Positions 8,908-17,510 of a DNA stretch of 64,000 bases are shown one piece after another (the stretch's first letter is position 1; each line of letters begins with the position of its first letter). A program made the translations under genes and the position numbers. The DNA comes from Rhodoferax sp. (GTDB lineage: Bacteria; Pseudomonadota; Gammaproteobacteria; Burkholderiales; Burkholderiaceae_C): positions 124,001-188,000 of the forward strand of contig NZ_JABBPD010000008.1 in NCBI RefSeq assembly GCF_012927445.1. Direction: 5' to 3'. The notes below the pieces were generated by a model. That model searched no databases. It worked only from the letters and a program-made list of their open reading frames with translations, and had not been told where the DNA came from.

Positions 8908-11330
8908 ATTGGCGCGTTGACTTCGGCAATCGCTACGCGCACGGCTTCCTCGACGTCGTCCAAAAAAACGAACTCCAGCTGTTGTCGGGCTTGTTGCGGT
9001 ACATCTTCCAGGTCTTTTCTATTGCGCGTGGGGATCATCACAGTTTTGATACCGGCCGCCAGGGCCGCCAGTACTTTTTCCTTGATGCCGCCAACCGGTA
9101 AAACTAAGCCACGCAGACTTATTTCACCGGTCATTGCGACGTCGTTGCGCACCGGTCGGTCCATGAAGAGGGAGGCCAGTGCAATGAACATGGCGACGCC
9201 TGCGCTGGGCCCGTCTTTGGGAATCGCTCCGGCCGGGACATGGATGTGAACGTCTGTTTTTTCGAAAACAGCGGCGTCTAAATTTAACGTTGCCACTCTT
9301 GATTTCACCAGGGTCAGCGCCGCTTGCGCCGACTCTTTCATGACATCACCCAGTTGTCCGGTCAAGATCAGCCGACCACTGCCGGCGGTGCGGCTGGCTT
9401 CAATGAACAGAATGTCGCCCCCGACGGGTGTCCATGCCAAGCCGGTGGCAACGCCCGGCATGCCAGCCCGCAAGGCGACTTCATTCTCGAACTTGGCCAG
9501 CCCGAGGAGTTCTGCCAGGTCCGGCGCGTCAACGCGGGCCGTTTGGGTTTCACCCTCGGCAATGCGAACGGCGATACGGCGACACACGGCGCCAATCTGG
9601 CGCTCCAGACTGCGCACGCCCGCTTCGCGTGTGTAGTCGCGAATGATGGCGGCAATGGCGCCGTCCGTGATCTCCAGTTGTTCAGGCTTGAGACCACTTT
9701 CCGCGAGTTGACGCGTCACCAGGTAGCGGCGTGCGATCTCGCGTTTTTCTTCCTGCGTGTAACCAGCCAGGTGCAAGACCTCCATGCGGTCGCGCAAGGG
9801 GCCGGGGATGGGGTCGAGTATGTTGGCCGTGGCAATGAACAGAACTTGCGACAGGTCGTAGGGGACCGCCAGGTAGTTGTCACGGAAGGTGTTGTTTTGC
9901 TCCGGGTCCAGCACCTCCAGCAGCGCGGCTGACGGGTCGCCATGAATGCCGGTGCCGAGCTTGTCAATTTCATCGAGCATCATGACGCAGCCGCGGGTGC
10001 CGGCTTTTTTCAGCGCCTGAATGATGTTGCCGGGCAGGGCGCCAATGTAGGTGCGCCGGTGTCCGCGGATTTCTGCCTCGTCATGCACGCCGCCCAGAGA
10101 CACCCGTACGAATTTGCGGCCGAGGGCTTTGGCGATGGATTGCCCGAGCGAGGTTTTGCCGACCCCGGGCGGTCCCACCAGGCAAAGAATCGGGCCGTGG
10201 CCGCCGGGGTTGAGCTTGCGCACGGCGAGAAACTCGAGAATGCGTTTTTTTACCTGATCGAGTCCGAAGTGATCGGCATCCAGCACGCGACGCGCCTGCG
10301 CGACATCGATGGCATCTGGTTCCGGGGTTTTCCAGGGTAATTCGACCAGCCAATCGAGGTAAGTGCGGACCATCGAATATTCGGAAGATCCCTCCGGCAT
10401 GCGCTCCAGCCGTTTGAGTTCTTTCTCCGCCTGCTTCGCGACTTCTTCCGGCATGTTCGCCTCGGCGATCATTTTGCGCAGTTCGTTGACTTCAGCGGCA
10501 TTGCTGCCGCCGTCCTCCCCCAGTTCTTTTTGAATCGATTTCAGTTGTTCGCGCAGCAAGAACTCTCGCTCCCGCTGTCCCAGACTGGCTTTGGTGCGCT
10601 TGTCGATGTCGCGCGAGAGCTCCATGACTTCAATGCGGTGCATCAGCATTTCAAGCACCCGGTCCATCCGCATTTTGAGATCTACCTCTTCCAGCAAGGC
10701 CTGTTTCTCGGACGCTTTGATATCGACATAGCCGGCAACCAGGTCGGCCAGCATGCCGGGGGCATCGACGCCCTGGACTGCATTCACCATTTCCTGCGGC
10801 ACTTGGGGCAGCAGCTGCAAGACCTCAACGGCACGCTCCTTGAGCCGCATGAAGCGCGCCTCAATTTCCTTGTCGTCTTTAACCACGGCTTCAACAATGC
10901 GCTCAATTTTTGCGACGGTGAACGGGAATCCGTCCAGAAACCCGATCACGCGAAAGCGTTGCTGGCCCTGACAAATGATGTGGTGCGTGCCATCGGGTGT
11001 GGTGACGTAGCGCAGGATGGAGGCGATGGTGCCGACGCGGGACAAATCATCCGGCCCGGGGGCGTCCACCTCCGGGTTGCGTTGCATCAGGATGCCGATC
11101 GGCCGCTCCGCCTTGATTGCGTACTGAGCCGCTGCAATCGAGCTTTCACGACCGATGGCAATCGGCACAATCATGCCGGGAAACAGCACCATGTTGCGCA
11201 CCGGCACAATGGCCATCGCGTCATCGGGGATGGCGAGCGCTTCGCCGGATGCGTTCGCCAGCGCTGCCGCGTTGACCTTGTCCGCCTCGGGATTGGTATC
11301 TTTGTTTTCCAGCAGCTTAATCTGATTCAT
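8898..11330 (-). CDS. lon: ATP-dependent protease La (LonA)
   Basis: Soluble AAA+ serine protease that removes damaged and regulatory proteins. At 810 residues it is full length: N-terminal LON substrate domain (about 35-240), helical linker, AAA module with Walker A GPPGVGKT (386-393) and Walker B VMMLDEID, and a peptidase domain with the Ser-Lys dyad in DGPSAG (Ser709) and GGIKEK (Lys752). The start codon overlaps the hsp20 stop (ATGA), so the two are translationally coupled. The first 40 residues form an unstructured acidic extension. Because this lon lies in a stress cluster rather than beside clpX, it may be a second copy; the window cannot confirm that. Confidence 0.96.
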   Translation of the reverse strand: MNQIKLLENKDTNPEADKVNAAALANASGEALAIPDDAMAIVPVRNMVLFPGMIVPIAIGRESSIAAAQYAIKAERPIGILMQRNPEVDAPGPDDLSRVGTIASILRYVTTPDGTHHIICQGQQRFRVIGFLDGFPFTVAKIERIVEAVVKDDKEIEARFMRLKERAVEVLQLLPQVPQEMVNAVQGVDAPGMLADLVAGYVDIKASEKQALLEEVDLKMRMDRVLEMLMHRIEVMELSRDIDKRTKASLGQREREFLLREQLKSIQKELGEDGGSNAAEVNELRKMIAEANMPEEVAKQAEKELKRLERMPEGSSEYSMVRTYLDWLVELPWKTPEPDAIDVAQARRVLDADHFGLDQVKKRILEFLAVRKLNPGGHGPILCLVGPPGVGKTSLGQSIAKALGRKFVRVSLGGVHDEAEIRGHRRTYIGALPGNIIQALKKAGTRGCVMMLDEIDKLGTGIHGDPSAALLEVLDPEQNNTFRDNYLAVPYDLSQVLFIATANILDPIPGPLRDRMEVLHLAGYTQEEKREIARRYLVTRQLAESGLKPEQLEITDGAIAAIIRDYTREAGVRSLERQIGAVCRRIAVRIAEGETQTARVDAPDLAELLGLAKFENEVALRAGMPGVATGLAWTPVGGDILFIEASRTAGSGRLILTGQLGDVMKESAQAALTLVKSRVATLNLDAAVFEKTDVHIHVPAGAIPKDGPSAGVAMFIALASLFMDRPVRNDVAMTGEISLRGLVLPVGGIKEKVLAALAAGIKTVMIPTRNRKDLEDVPQQARQQLEFVFLDDVEEAVRVAIAEVNAPICD

Positions 11331-11731
11331 TTCAGTCGCTCGAGGGTGAGTTTCAGGCAGCCGTTTTCCAGCAGGATTTCAGTGAGTTGAAAGCTGCCGA
11401 AAGGCAATCGGATGCGGCGCTCAAAGCGCCCGTAAGGAATTTCCAGCCGGAGAATGGCGCCCGGGCCCAAGCTGGCCCCAAATGAACGCTCGCCGCGTAC
11501 CACAATTGCCTGCTGCTCCAGGGCAACTTCAAAGCGCTCCGGCGCGACTCCCGGTAACGCAATGAGCAAGCCAACCTCGCGGTCGTTCACATACATGTCG
11601 ACCGGCGGCTCCCAGCAGGGTGATTCGCTGGGCTGGCCAATCTGGAAAAACTGGCGATTGAGCCGGTCTGCCGTCTGAAGCAGTTCGACGGCTTCAGCCA
11701 GCATCCACGCGCTCGGGTCAGGGTGTCGCAT
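11327..11731 (-). CDS. Small heat-shock protein, Hsp20/alpha-crystallin family
   Basis: An ATP-independent holdase of 134 residues that keeps unfolded proteins soluble. The alpha-crystallin domain spans about residues 43-133: it opens PPVDMYVNDREVGLLIALPGV and closes with ENGCLKLTLERL, the usual last strands. The C-terminal I-x-I anchoring extension is missing, because the protein stops right after the domain. The N-terminal arm is short. It is the first gene of the hsp20-lon operon and shares its upstream region with the divergent cfa gene. Coupling a holdase to Lon suggests that bound clients are passed on for degradation, which is inference. Confidence 0.9.
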   Translation of the reverse strand: MRHPDPSAWMLAEAVELLQTADRLNRQFFQIGQPSESPCWEPPVDMYVNDREVGLLIALPGVAPERFEVALEQQAIVVRGERSFGASLGPGAILRLEIPYGRFERRIRLPFGSFQLTEILLENGCLKLTLERLK

Positions 11732-11785
11732 TCATTTTCCTTTTCTTTTCAGTTTCCTTCTGGCAACTATCGAGACTGTTTTGCA

Positions 11786-11855
11786 AGCGTAAGTTCCCCC
11801 CCCTTGTGGATGCTTGATAAATCGCAAAAGGGCCGGCTTCCACTGGTTCGACTAT
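11786..11855. promoter_or_regulatory. Shared FNR-like site between hsp20-lon and cfa
   Basis: TTGATAAATCGCAA at 11814-11827. Towards hsp20 it reads TTGCGATTTATCAA and is followed 22 bp later by TACGCT, the same -10 hexamer as at the RNR-like promoter; the hsp20 ATG is 82 bp away. Towards cfa, GACTAT lies at the same 22-bp spacing (11850-11855), so the site could serve both directions. Confidence 0.65.
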
Positions 11856-11910
11856 GGGCCAAGTCATTGACTGGCCATCGCGGCATGGTTCGGACCCAGG
11901 GAGATTGCAC

Positions 11911-13140
11911 ATGTTTTTTGAGAAACGATTTTTAAGAACTATCGACAAGATTCGCACGCAGGTGTCAGTGCCGCTGCGTATCGAGTTGTGGAATGGTCGT
12001 CAGTTTGACTTTTGCAGCAACCCCAGTGTGAAGGTCACCATACCGAGCTCATCGGCGCTGCGCTACTTCATATCGCCCAACCTGAACAAGCTGGGGGAAG
12101 CGTTTGTCGAGGGGCATATCCGGGTTGAAGGCTCCCCTAAAAATGTGTTCGAAGTGGCCGAGGGTTTGGCGCGCACCGTAACGGCCGAACTGCCCTCTGT
12201 TTTTCAGTGGCTGACGCATCACAGTCGGGATCAGGACCGAGAGGCGATTCAATATCACTACGATGTGTCCAATGACTTTTATTCGCTTTTTCTCGATCCG
12301 AATATGGTTTATTCCTGTGCCTACTATCGAGATGAGAAGGACACGCTTGATCTGGCACAAGGCCAAAAACTGGACCATATTCTGAACAAGCTGAGGCTCA
12401 AAGCCGGTGAAACTTTTCTCGATATTGGTTGCGGCTGGGGTGCCTTGGTGATTCGTGCGGTCGAAAAATACGGCGCCATCGCCACGGGCATTACCTTGTC
12501 ACAAAACCAGTTCGATCGCGCCCAGCAACAAATTCGTCTTGCCGGTCTGCAGGACCGGTGCCGGGTCTTGCTGTGTGACTACCGCGATCTGAATGAACGC
12601 GGGGCCTACGACAAGATCGCCAGTGTTGGCATGTTTGAACACGTCGGCCTGAAAAACCTGCCGGTCTATTTTGAAGCGGTTCACCGGCTTTTGAAAGATG
12701 ATGGCCTGATTCTCAATCACGGCATTACCACCAGCGATGTGGAAAGTCGCTGGATTGGTTTGGGGGCCGGTGAGTTTATCGATCGTTACGTGTTTCCTGA
12801 CGGGGAGTTGCCGCATGTTTCACTGGCGCTGAAAGAGATGGCCAGTGCGGGGCTGGAAGTGGTGGACGTCGAATCGTTACGGCGCCATTACGCACTCACC
12901 TGTGAAGCGTGGTCAAACAATCTTGAATCACACCGGGCTGAAGCCGAGCGCATTGCCGGTGAGCGGCGTTACCGCATCTGGCAGATCTACCTTGCCGGCT
13001 GCGCCTATGGGTTTTCCAAGGGCTGGATGAATCTTTACCAGGTACTTTGCAGCAAGGCCGAAAACAACGCGCTGAGACAGCAGCCGCTGACACGCGACTA
13101 CATGTACCCCCCGTCTGTCATGAGCCCCTCAGGTCCTTGA
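11911..13140 (+). CDS. cfa: Cyclopropane-fatty-acyl-phospholipid synthase
   Basis: Adds a methylene from S-adenosylmethionine across double bonds of membrane lipid acyl chains, which hardens the membrane against acid, drying and stationary phase. The 409-residue protein has an N-terminal lipid-binding part and a Rossmann methyltransferase with LDIGCGWG at about 170-177 (SAM binding). Conserved VYSCAYY, GMFEHVG and late SNNLESHRAEAERI blocks match the family. I took the ATG at 11911, preceded by AGGGAG, over an upstream frame-mate at 11854. It is divergent from hsp20-lon and probably shares their regulator. Confidence 0.92.
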   Translation: MFFEKRFLRTIDKIRTQVSVPLRIELWNGRQFDFCSNPSVKVTIPSSSALRYFISPNLNKLGEAFVEGHIRVEGSPKNVFEVAEGLARTVTAELPSVFQWLTHHSRDQDREAIQYHYDVSNDFYSLFLDPNMVYSCAYYRDEKDTLDLAQGQKLDHILNKLRLKAGETFLDIGCGWGALVIRAVEKYGAIATGITLSQNQFDRAQQQIRLAGLQDRCRVLLCDYRDLNERGAYDKIASVGMFEHVGLKNLPVYFEAVHRLLKDDGLILNHGITTSDVESRWIGLGAGEFIDRYVFPDGELPHVSLALKEMASAGLEVVDVESLRRHYALTCEAWSNNLESHRAEAERIAGERRYRIWQIYLAGCAYGFSKGWMNLYQVLCSKAENNALRQQPLTRDYMYPPSVMSPSGP

Positions 13141-13199
13141 CTGGCTGCGGGGTAAACGTTTATTTACAGCGCTCGTTCTGCTGGAGTATCGTTCGGGGG

Positions 13200-13376
13200 A
13201 TGAAAAAACAAAGATTCTGGAATGTCGACCTGCTTGAGTTGTTCAAACTCTGGCTCAGCGACCTGTCGACATTCTTGATGACCTTGGTAATGTTTCTCGG
13301 TCTGTCCTTGCCGGTCGTCATACCGGCACTGATCATGTGGTATCTCATGTCGACCAACTGGAGCATCAGTCCGTGA
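13200..13376 (+). CDS. Putative small membrane protein
   Basis: A 58-codon frame starting MKKQRFWNVDLLELFKLW, with a purine-rich GGGGG immediately before the ATG. Residues about 21-48 form one long hydrophobic segment (TFLMTLVMFLGLSLPVVIPALIMWYLM). It sits alone after cfa. The lysine-rich start followed by one membrane span looks like a real small protein, but no family is recognised. Confidence 0.4.
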   Translation: MKKQRFWNVDLLELFKLWLSDLSTFLMTLVMFLGLSLPVVIPALIMWYLMSTNWSISP

Positions 13377-13404
13377 GAACGGACGGTTGAAGTAGCAGGG
13401 CGCT

Positions 13405-14301
13405 TTAGCGTCGCAGTTTGAGCAGGTTGGCCGACAGCGCCGTGCCGCATACAATGATGACGCCACAGCTCAGCATCCATAGCGAGACTGCTTCGTTCAG
13501 AAAAATGGCACCGTAAAGCATGGCAAAGACCGGCACCACAAAGGTCACCGTCAGGGAGCGGGCCGGGCCCACGTTCTCAATCAAGCGGAAAAACAGAATG
13601 TAGGCCACGCCCGTGCACAGCACGCCGACGGCCAGCAGGGCCAGCCAGGCGGTGGTGCCCGGCATGCGCTGCGGCCACAGCCACAGGGTGGGCAGCGCCA
13701 GCCCCAGGGTGGCGCCCAACTGGCTGCCGGTGGCCGTCACCAGGGCGGGTAAGCCGTTCAGGTGGCGTTTGGTATAGCTGGCCGAGATGCCGTAGCACAG
13801 GCACGCCAGCAGGCAGGCCAGCACGGCCCAGCCGGTGGCCACCCCAGAGGCGTTGGGTTTGAAACTGGCTTTGTCCCAAGCCAGCAGGGCCACGCCGACA
13901 AAACCAATCACCAGACCCAGAATGCGCAGGCCGTGCGGCCGGTCTTTGAGCCAGACCCACGCGACCAGCGCGCCAAACAGCGGTGCAGTGGCGTTGAGAA
14001 TGGCGGACAGGCCGGTGCTGATGGACAGCAGCGCAAACGAAAAACAGGCAAAGGGAACGGCAGAGTTGAGCAGTCCGATGAAAAAGACTTTTCTCCAGTG
14101 CCGGGCCAGCTGTGGCCCCAGGCCGCGCCAGAGCAACAGGGGCAACAAAAACAGCGAAGCAATCGCCACCCGCACGCCAGCGGTCGGCAGGGCGCCGAAT
14201 TCGACAGCACCCAGACGCATGAACAGAAACGATGAACCCCAGATCGCGGCCAGCAGCACAAACTCGGTCAACCACGGTTTTTGGGGCTGGGGTGAATTCA
14301 A
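13405..14301 (-). CDS. EamA/DMT-family transporter
   Basis: Inner-membrane exporter of the drug/metabolite transporter superfamily, 298 residues, with ten predicted membrane helices arranged as two EamA repeats. The first helix carries AAIWGSSFLFMRLG, the usual opening motif, and the second repeat starts near residue 155 after a short cytoplasmic loop. The substrate cannot be inferred. Its TTG start overlaps the stop of ogt (TTGA), so translation is probably coupled to that gene. It ends convergently with the small membrane protein frame. Confidence 0.85.
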   Translation of the reverse strand: MNSPQPQKPWLTEFVLLAAIWGSSFLFMRLGAVEFGALPTAGVRVAIASLFLLPLLLWRGLGPQLARHWRKVFFIGLLNSAVPFACFSFALLSISTGLSAILNATAPLFGALVAWVWLKDRPHGLRILGLVIGFVGVALLAWDKASFKPNASGVATGWAVLACLLACLCYGISASYTKRHLNGLPALVTATGSQLGATLGLALPTLWLWPQRMPGTTAWLALLAVGVLCTGVAYILFFRLIENVGPARSLTVTFVVPVFAMLYGAIFLNEAVSLWMLSCGVIIVCGTALSANLLKLRR

Positions 14302-14792
14302 CGCGTGCCTTCGAGGTGCAGCAGGGCGGTCTTGCGCTCCAGTCCGCCGGCGTAACCGGTCAGGGCGCCGTTGGCCCCCAGCACGCGGTGGCAGGGCACA
14401 ACGATGCTCAATGGGTTGCGGCCAACCGCGCCACCCACGGCGCGTACCGCAGCGGGTTTGCCCACCCGTTGACTCAGCTCGCCATAGGTCACGGTGGCCC
14501 CGCTGGGGACGCTCAGCAGGGCGCGCCAGACGGCTTGCTGGAAATCGGTACCCCGGTCAAGCGCCAGGGGCAGCTCGAAGGTCGTGCGCTGGCCGGCAAA
14601 GTATTCGCTCAACTGGGTCTTGGCCAGCTGTAACACCGGGTGATCAGTCGCCACCGGCCAGGTCGAGGTGTCGGGCTGGTGGCGTTGGCCATCAAACCAG
14701 ACGCCGACCAATTGCTCGCCCGTGGCGGCCAGAATGATGGGTCCGAGCGGACTGTCATATCTTGCCTGCAGGGTGGATGTTCCATGTTTCAT
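14298..14792 (-). CDS. ogt: Methylated-DNA-protein cysteine methyltransferase
   Basis: Repairs O6-alkylguanine by irreversible transfer of the alkyl group to its own cysteine. The protein has 164 residues with start MKHGTSTLQARYDSPLGPI. The active-site motif PCHRV lies near residue 131-135, and the DNA-binding helix-turn-helix region (VTYGELSQRVGKPAAVRAVGGA) is intact. It is a stand-alone Ogt-type enzyme, without the Ada N-terminal domain. Frame-mates upstream of 14792 would add a segment unlike the family. It is the first gene of a pair with the EamA exporter. Confidence 0.93.
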   Translation of the reverse strand: MKHGTSTLQARYDSPLGPIILAATGEQLVGVWFDGQRHQPDTSTWPVATDHPVLQLAKTQLSEYFAGQRTTFELPLALDRGTDFQQAVWRALLSVPSGATVTYGELSQRVGKPAAVRAVGGAVGRNPLSIVVPCHRVLGANGALTGYAGGLERKTALLHLEGTR

Positions 14793-14832
14793 GTCAATTT
14801 GCCTTGTGGCCCCCGTGTAATATGTGTAACCA

Positions 14833-14849
14833 GCTATTAATTTGATAGC
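14833..14849. repeat. Short palindrome GCTAT-N7-ATAGC upstream of ogt
   Basis: A 17-bp imperfect palindrome with arms GCTAT and ATAGC in the ogt leader. The same core (GCTAT/ATAGC) appears in the elements inside waaC and waaA, so this may be a reduced copy of a dispersed palindromic repeat. Confidence 0.35.
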
Positions 14850-15054
14850 GTCTGTGGCGCCGTCCGGGGTAACATGGCTTGTCAATCTGACTGGACCTCA
14901 ACGGATGCCATGCAGAGAATGATACGCGTGCACTGGTCTGCAGCCCCGGTTGCTGCCGCCGCTTGACCGCTGTTCAGGGCCTTTCCCTGACGCGCTGGCG
15001 GCCTACAATCCAGTGCAAAAATTAATGACAAAATTCTTTTCAGGGAACCCTGCC

Positions 15055-16437
15055 ATGCAATTATCAGCTTCCATTTTCAAGGCCTATGACATTCGCGGTA
15101 TCGTGCCCGCCACGATTAACGAGGCAGTGGCCGAGGCGCTGGGCCGGGCCTTTGGCACCGTGGCGCGCAGTGAGGGCGAAACCTGTGTTGCCGTGGGCCG
15201 CGATGGCCGTCTCAGTGGCGCTGCTTTGAGCGCGGCGCTGATGCGGGGTCTGGTCGCCGCCGGGGTGGATGTGATCGACGTCGGCATGGTGACCACGCCG
15301 ATGCTGTACTTTGCGGCCAACACCCTGTGCACCAGCGGCATTCAGGTCACCGGTAGCCACAACCCCAAGGATTACAACGGCTTCAAGATGGTGATGGCCG
15401 GACGGGCGATTTACGGCGACGAGATTCAGGCCTTGCGCAGCATGATGGAAAACGAGACCTGGGCGTTGCTGCCGGGTGCCCAGATTCGGCAGATCGACGT
15501 GCTCGCGGCCTACCGGGAGCGCATCGTCGGCGACATCAAGTTGGCGCGCCCGATGAAAATTGTGGTCGATTCGGGCAACGGCATTGCCGGTGCGTCGGCG
15601 CCGGACATTTTGCGGGCCATTGGCTGTGAGGTGACCGAGCTGTTCAGCGAGGTGGATGGCAATTTCCCCAACCACCATCCCGACCCGAGCAAGCCCGAGA
15701 ATCTGCGCGACCTGATTGCCGCGCTCAAAGCGAGCGATGCCGAAATCGGTCTGGCCTTTGATGGCGATGGCGACCGGCTCGGCATTGTTACCAAAGAGGG
15801 CAACAACATTTATCCCGATCGGCAGATGATGCTGTTCGCGCAGGATGTGCTGTCGCGCGTGCCGGGCGGCACCATTTTGTTTGATGTGAAGTGTTCGCAG
15901 CGCCTGGCGCCCGCGATTGTGGCCGCCGGTGGCAAGCCGCTGATGTTCAAGACCGGCCACTCGCTGATCAAGGCCAAGATGAAAGAGGTCAACTCGCCGC
16001 TGGGCGGTGAGATGAGTGGCCATATCTTCTTCAAGGAACGCTGGTTTGGCTTTGACGATGGCACCTATGCGGGCGGTCGCCTGCTGGAAATTCTGAGCCA
16101 ATCGCCGGATGGCAATGCCGTGCTCAACGCGCTGCCCACCAGTTTTTCCACGCCCGAGTTGAATGTCAAATGCGCCGAGGGCGAGCCCCACATCCTGGTG
16201 GATCAATTGGTGGCGAGCGCCAACTTTGCTGCTCCTGCCGTGGTGTGCACGATTGACGGCCTGCGCGTCGACTGGCCCGATGGTTTTGGGCTGATTCGTG
16301 CGTCCAACACCACGCCGGTGCTGGTGCTGCGCTTTGAAGGCCACACGCCAGAAGCCCTGCACCGCATTGAAGGCGAGATGTTGGCGCTGTTGCGCACCGT
16401 CAAGCCGGGTGCTGTGCTGGATCAGGCCGCGCATTGA
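15055..16437 (+). CDS. Phosphomannomutase/phosphoglucomutase
   Basis: Interconverts hexose 6- and 1-phosphates to supply nucleotide sugars for LPS and exopolysaccharide. The 460-residue protein belongs to the alpha-D-phosphohexomutase superfamily, AlgC/ManB type. The phosphoserine loop is TGSHNP with Ser101, the magnesium loop is DGDGDR from residue 236, the sugar-specificity loop is GEMSGH, and the C-terminal phosphate-binding loop is RASNTTPVL. I chose the ATG at 15055 (MQLSASIFKAYDIRG) rather than one 35 codons upstream, because the family starts there and AGGGAA precedes it. waaC follows with overlapping stop and start, which points to LPS core synthesis. Confidence 0.94.
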   Translation: MQLSASIFKAYDIRGIVPATINEAVAEALGRAFGTVARSEGETCVAVGRDGRLSGAALSAALMRGLVAAGVDVIDVGMVTTPMLYFAANTLCTSGIQVTGSHNPKDYNGFKMVMAGRAIYGDEIQALRSMMENETWALLPGAQIRQIDVLAAYRERIVGDIKLARPMKIVVDSGNGIAGASAPDILRAIGCEVTELFSEVDGNFPNHHPDPSKPENLRDLIAALKASDAEIGLAFDGDGDRLGIVTKEGNNIYPDRQMMLFAQDVLSRVPGGTILFDVKCSQRLAPAIVAAGGKPLMFKTGHSLIKAKMKEVNSPLGGEMSGHIFFKERWFGFDDGTYAGGRLLEILSQSPDGNAVLNALPTSFSTPELNVKCAEGEPHILVDQLVASANFAAPAVVCTIDGLRVDWPDGFGLIRASNTTPVLVLRFEGHTPEALHRIEGEMLALLRTVKPGAVLDQAAH

Positions 16438-17510
16438 AGATTCTGATCGTCAAGCTCTCTTCGCTTGGCGATGTGGTGCATGCCATGCCGGCGGTGCAAG
16501 ACATCCGGCAGGCCTACCCCGAAGCGCAGATCGACTGGGTGGTGGAGCGTGGCTTTGCCCCGCTGGTGCAACGCTGCGCCGGCGTGCATCGCGTCATTGC
16601 GTGTGAGTTGCGGCGCTGGCGCAAGTCACCTTTCTCCACGCCGACCCGTCTGGCTTGGCAGGCCTTTAAGGCCGAGTTGCAACACGAGCAGTACGACGCA
16701 GTGATTGATCTGCAGGGACTGAGCAAATCCGCACTCGTGTCCTGGCTGGCGCAGCTGACGCCAAAGGGTCAGCGTTTCGGCCTGGCCAACCAGACGGAAG
16801 GCTCCGGTTTTGAAGCGCCCGCGCGCTGGGTGGCGGATGTGGCGATTGCGCTGCAACCGCACATTCATGCTGTCACGCGCTCGCGTGAGTTGTGCGCCCG
16901 CGCTTTGGGTTACGTCCTGCCAGAAATACAGTCTTTTGGGCTGCTAGCCCATGTAGATAAAGCGCCGATAGCTATCGAAAATGTAGCAAATGAAGCTGCT
17001 TGCCAGCATGGCGTTGTGGCGCTGGTGCATGGCACCTCCCGCGCCGACAAGCAGTGGCCGCTCGCGAATTGGCTTGCTTTGGGCCAGCGACTGAACGACT
17101 GTGGCTACGCCGTGGCTTTGCCGCATGGCAGTGATGAGGAGCAGCGATTTGCGCAGGAAATCGCCAGCGGTCTGGCGCATGTGCAAGTCTGGCCCCGGCT
17201 CGGGCTCGACGCCTTGACCGATGCGCTGGCGGGCTGCGCCGGGGTGATCGGCGTGGACAGTGGCTTGAGCCACATCGCGGTCGCGCTCGATTTGCCGCAT
17301 GTGCAAATCTACAACTTTGACACGGCGTGGCGCACCGGACCCCTTGTTGCTCAAGCGGTGTTGATCGACGGCCAAAGGCCGGCGCTGCGCCAGCGCAGTG
17401 TGTTTGCGCGGCCCACGCCGTCCGTGGACGTGGTCTGGCAGACCTGGCGGGCGGTGTCAGGGTCAGGGGCTGTTTCTGCGGCGCCATCGGCGGTCGTCGC
17501 GACGCTATGA
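16434..17510 (+). CDS. waaC: Lipopolysaccharide heptosyltransferase I
   Basis: Adds the first heptose to Kdo of the LPS inner core, at the cytoplasmic face of the inner membrane. The 358-residue GT9-family protein starts MKILIVKLSSLGDVVHAMPA, the classic N-terminal motif, and ends with the GVIGVDSGLSHIAVAL nucleotide-sugar site near residue 275. The TTG start overlaps the stop of the mutase (TTGA), and the stop overlaps the waaA start (ATGA). Residues about 166-186 (QSFGLLAHVDKAPIAIENVA) are not conserved in the family and correspond to a palindromic element shared with waaA. Confidence 0.93.
   Translation: MKILIVKLSSLGDVVHAMPAVQDIRQAYPEAQIDWVVERGFAPLVQRCAGVHRVIACELRRWRKSPFSTPTRLAWQAFKAELQHEQYDAVIDLQGLSKSALVSWLAQLTPKGQRFGLANQTEGSGFEAPARWVADVAIALQPHIHAVTRSRELCARALGYVLPEIQSFGLLAHVDKAPIAIENVANEAACQHGVVALVHGTSRADKQWPLANWLALGQRLNDCGYAVALPHGSDEEQRFAQEIASGLAHVQVWPRLGLDALTDALAGCAGVIGVDSGLSHIAVALDLPHVQIYNFDTAWRTGPLVAQAVLIDGQRPALRQRSVFARPTPSVDVVWQTWRAVSGSGAVSAAPSAVVATL
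16931..16992. repeat. Palindromic element inserted in frame in waaC
   Basis: About 62 bp with GCTAGC-type and ATAGCTAT cores, aligning without gaps to a segment of waaA at 18261-18322; by eye about 40 of 63 bases agree. It is translated in the same frame in both genes. Surrounding waaC sequence shows no such similarity to waaA. Confidence 0.55.
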
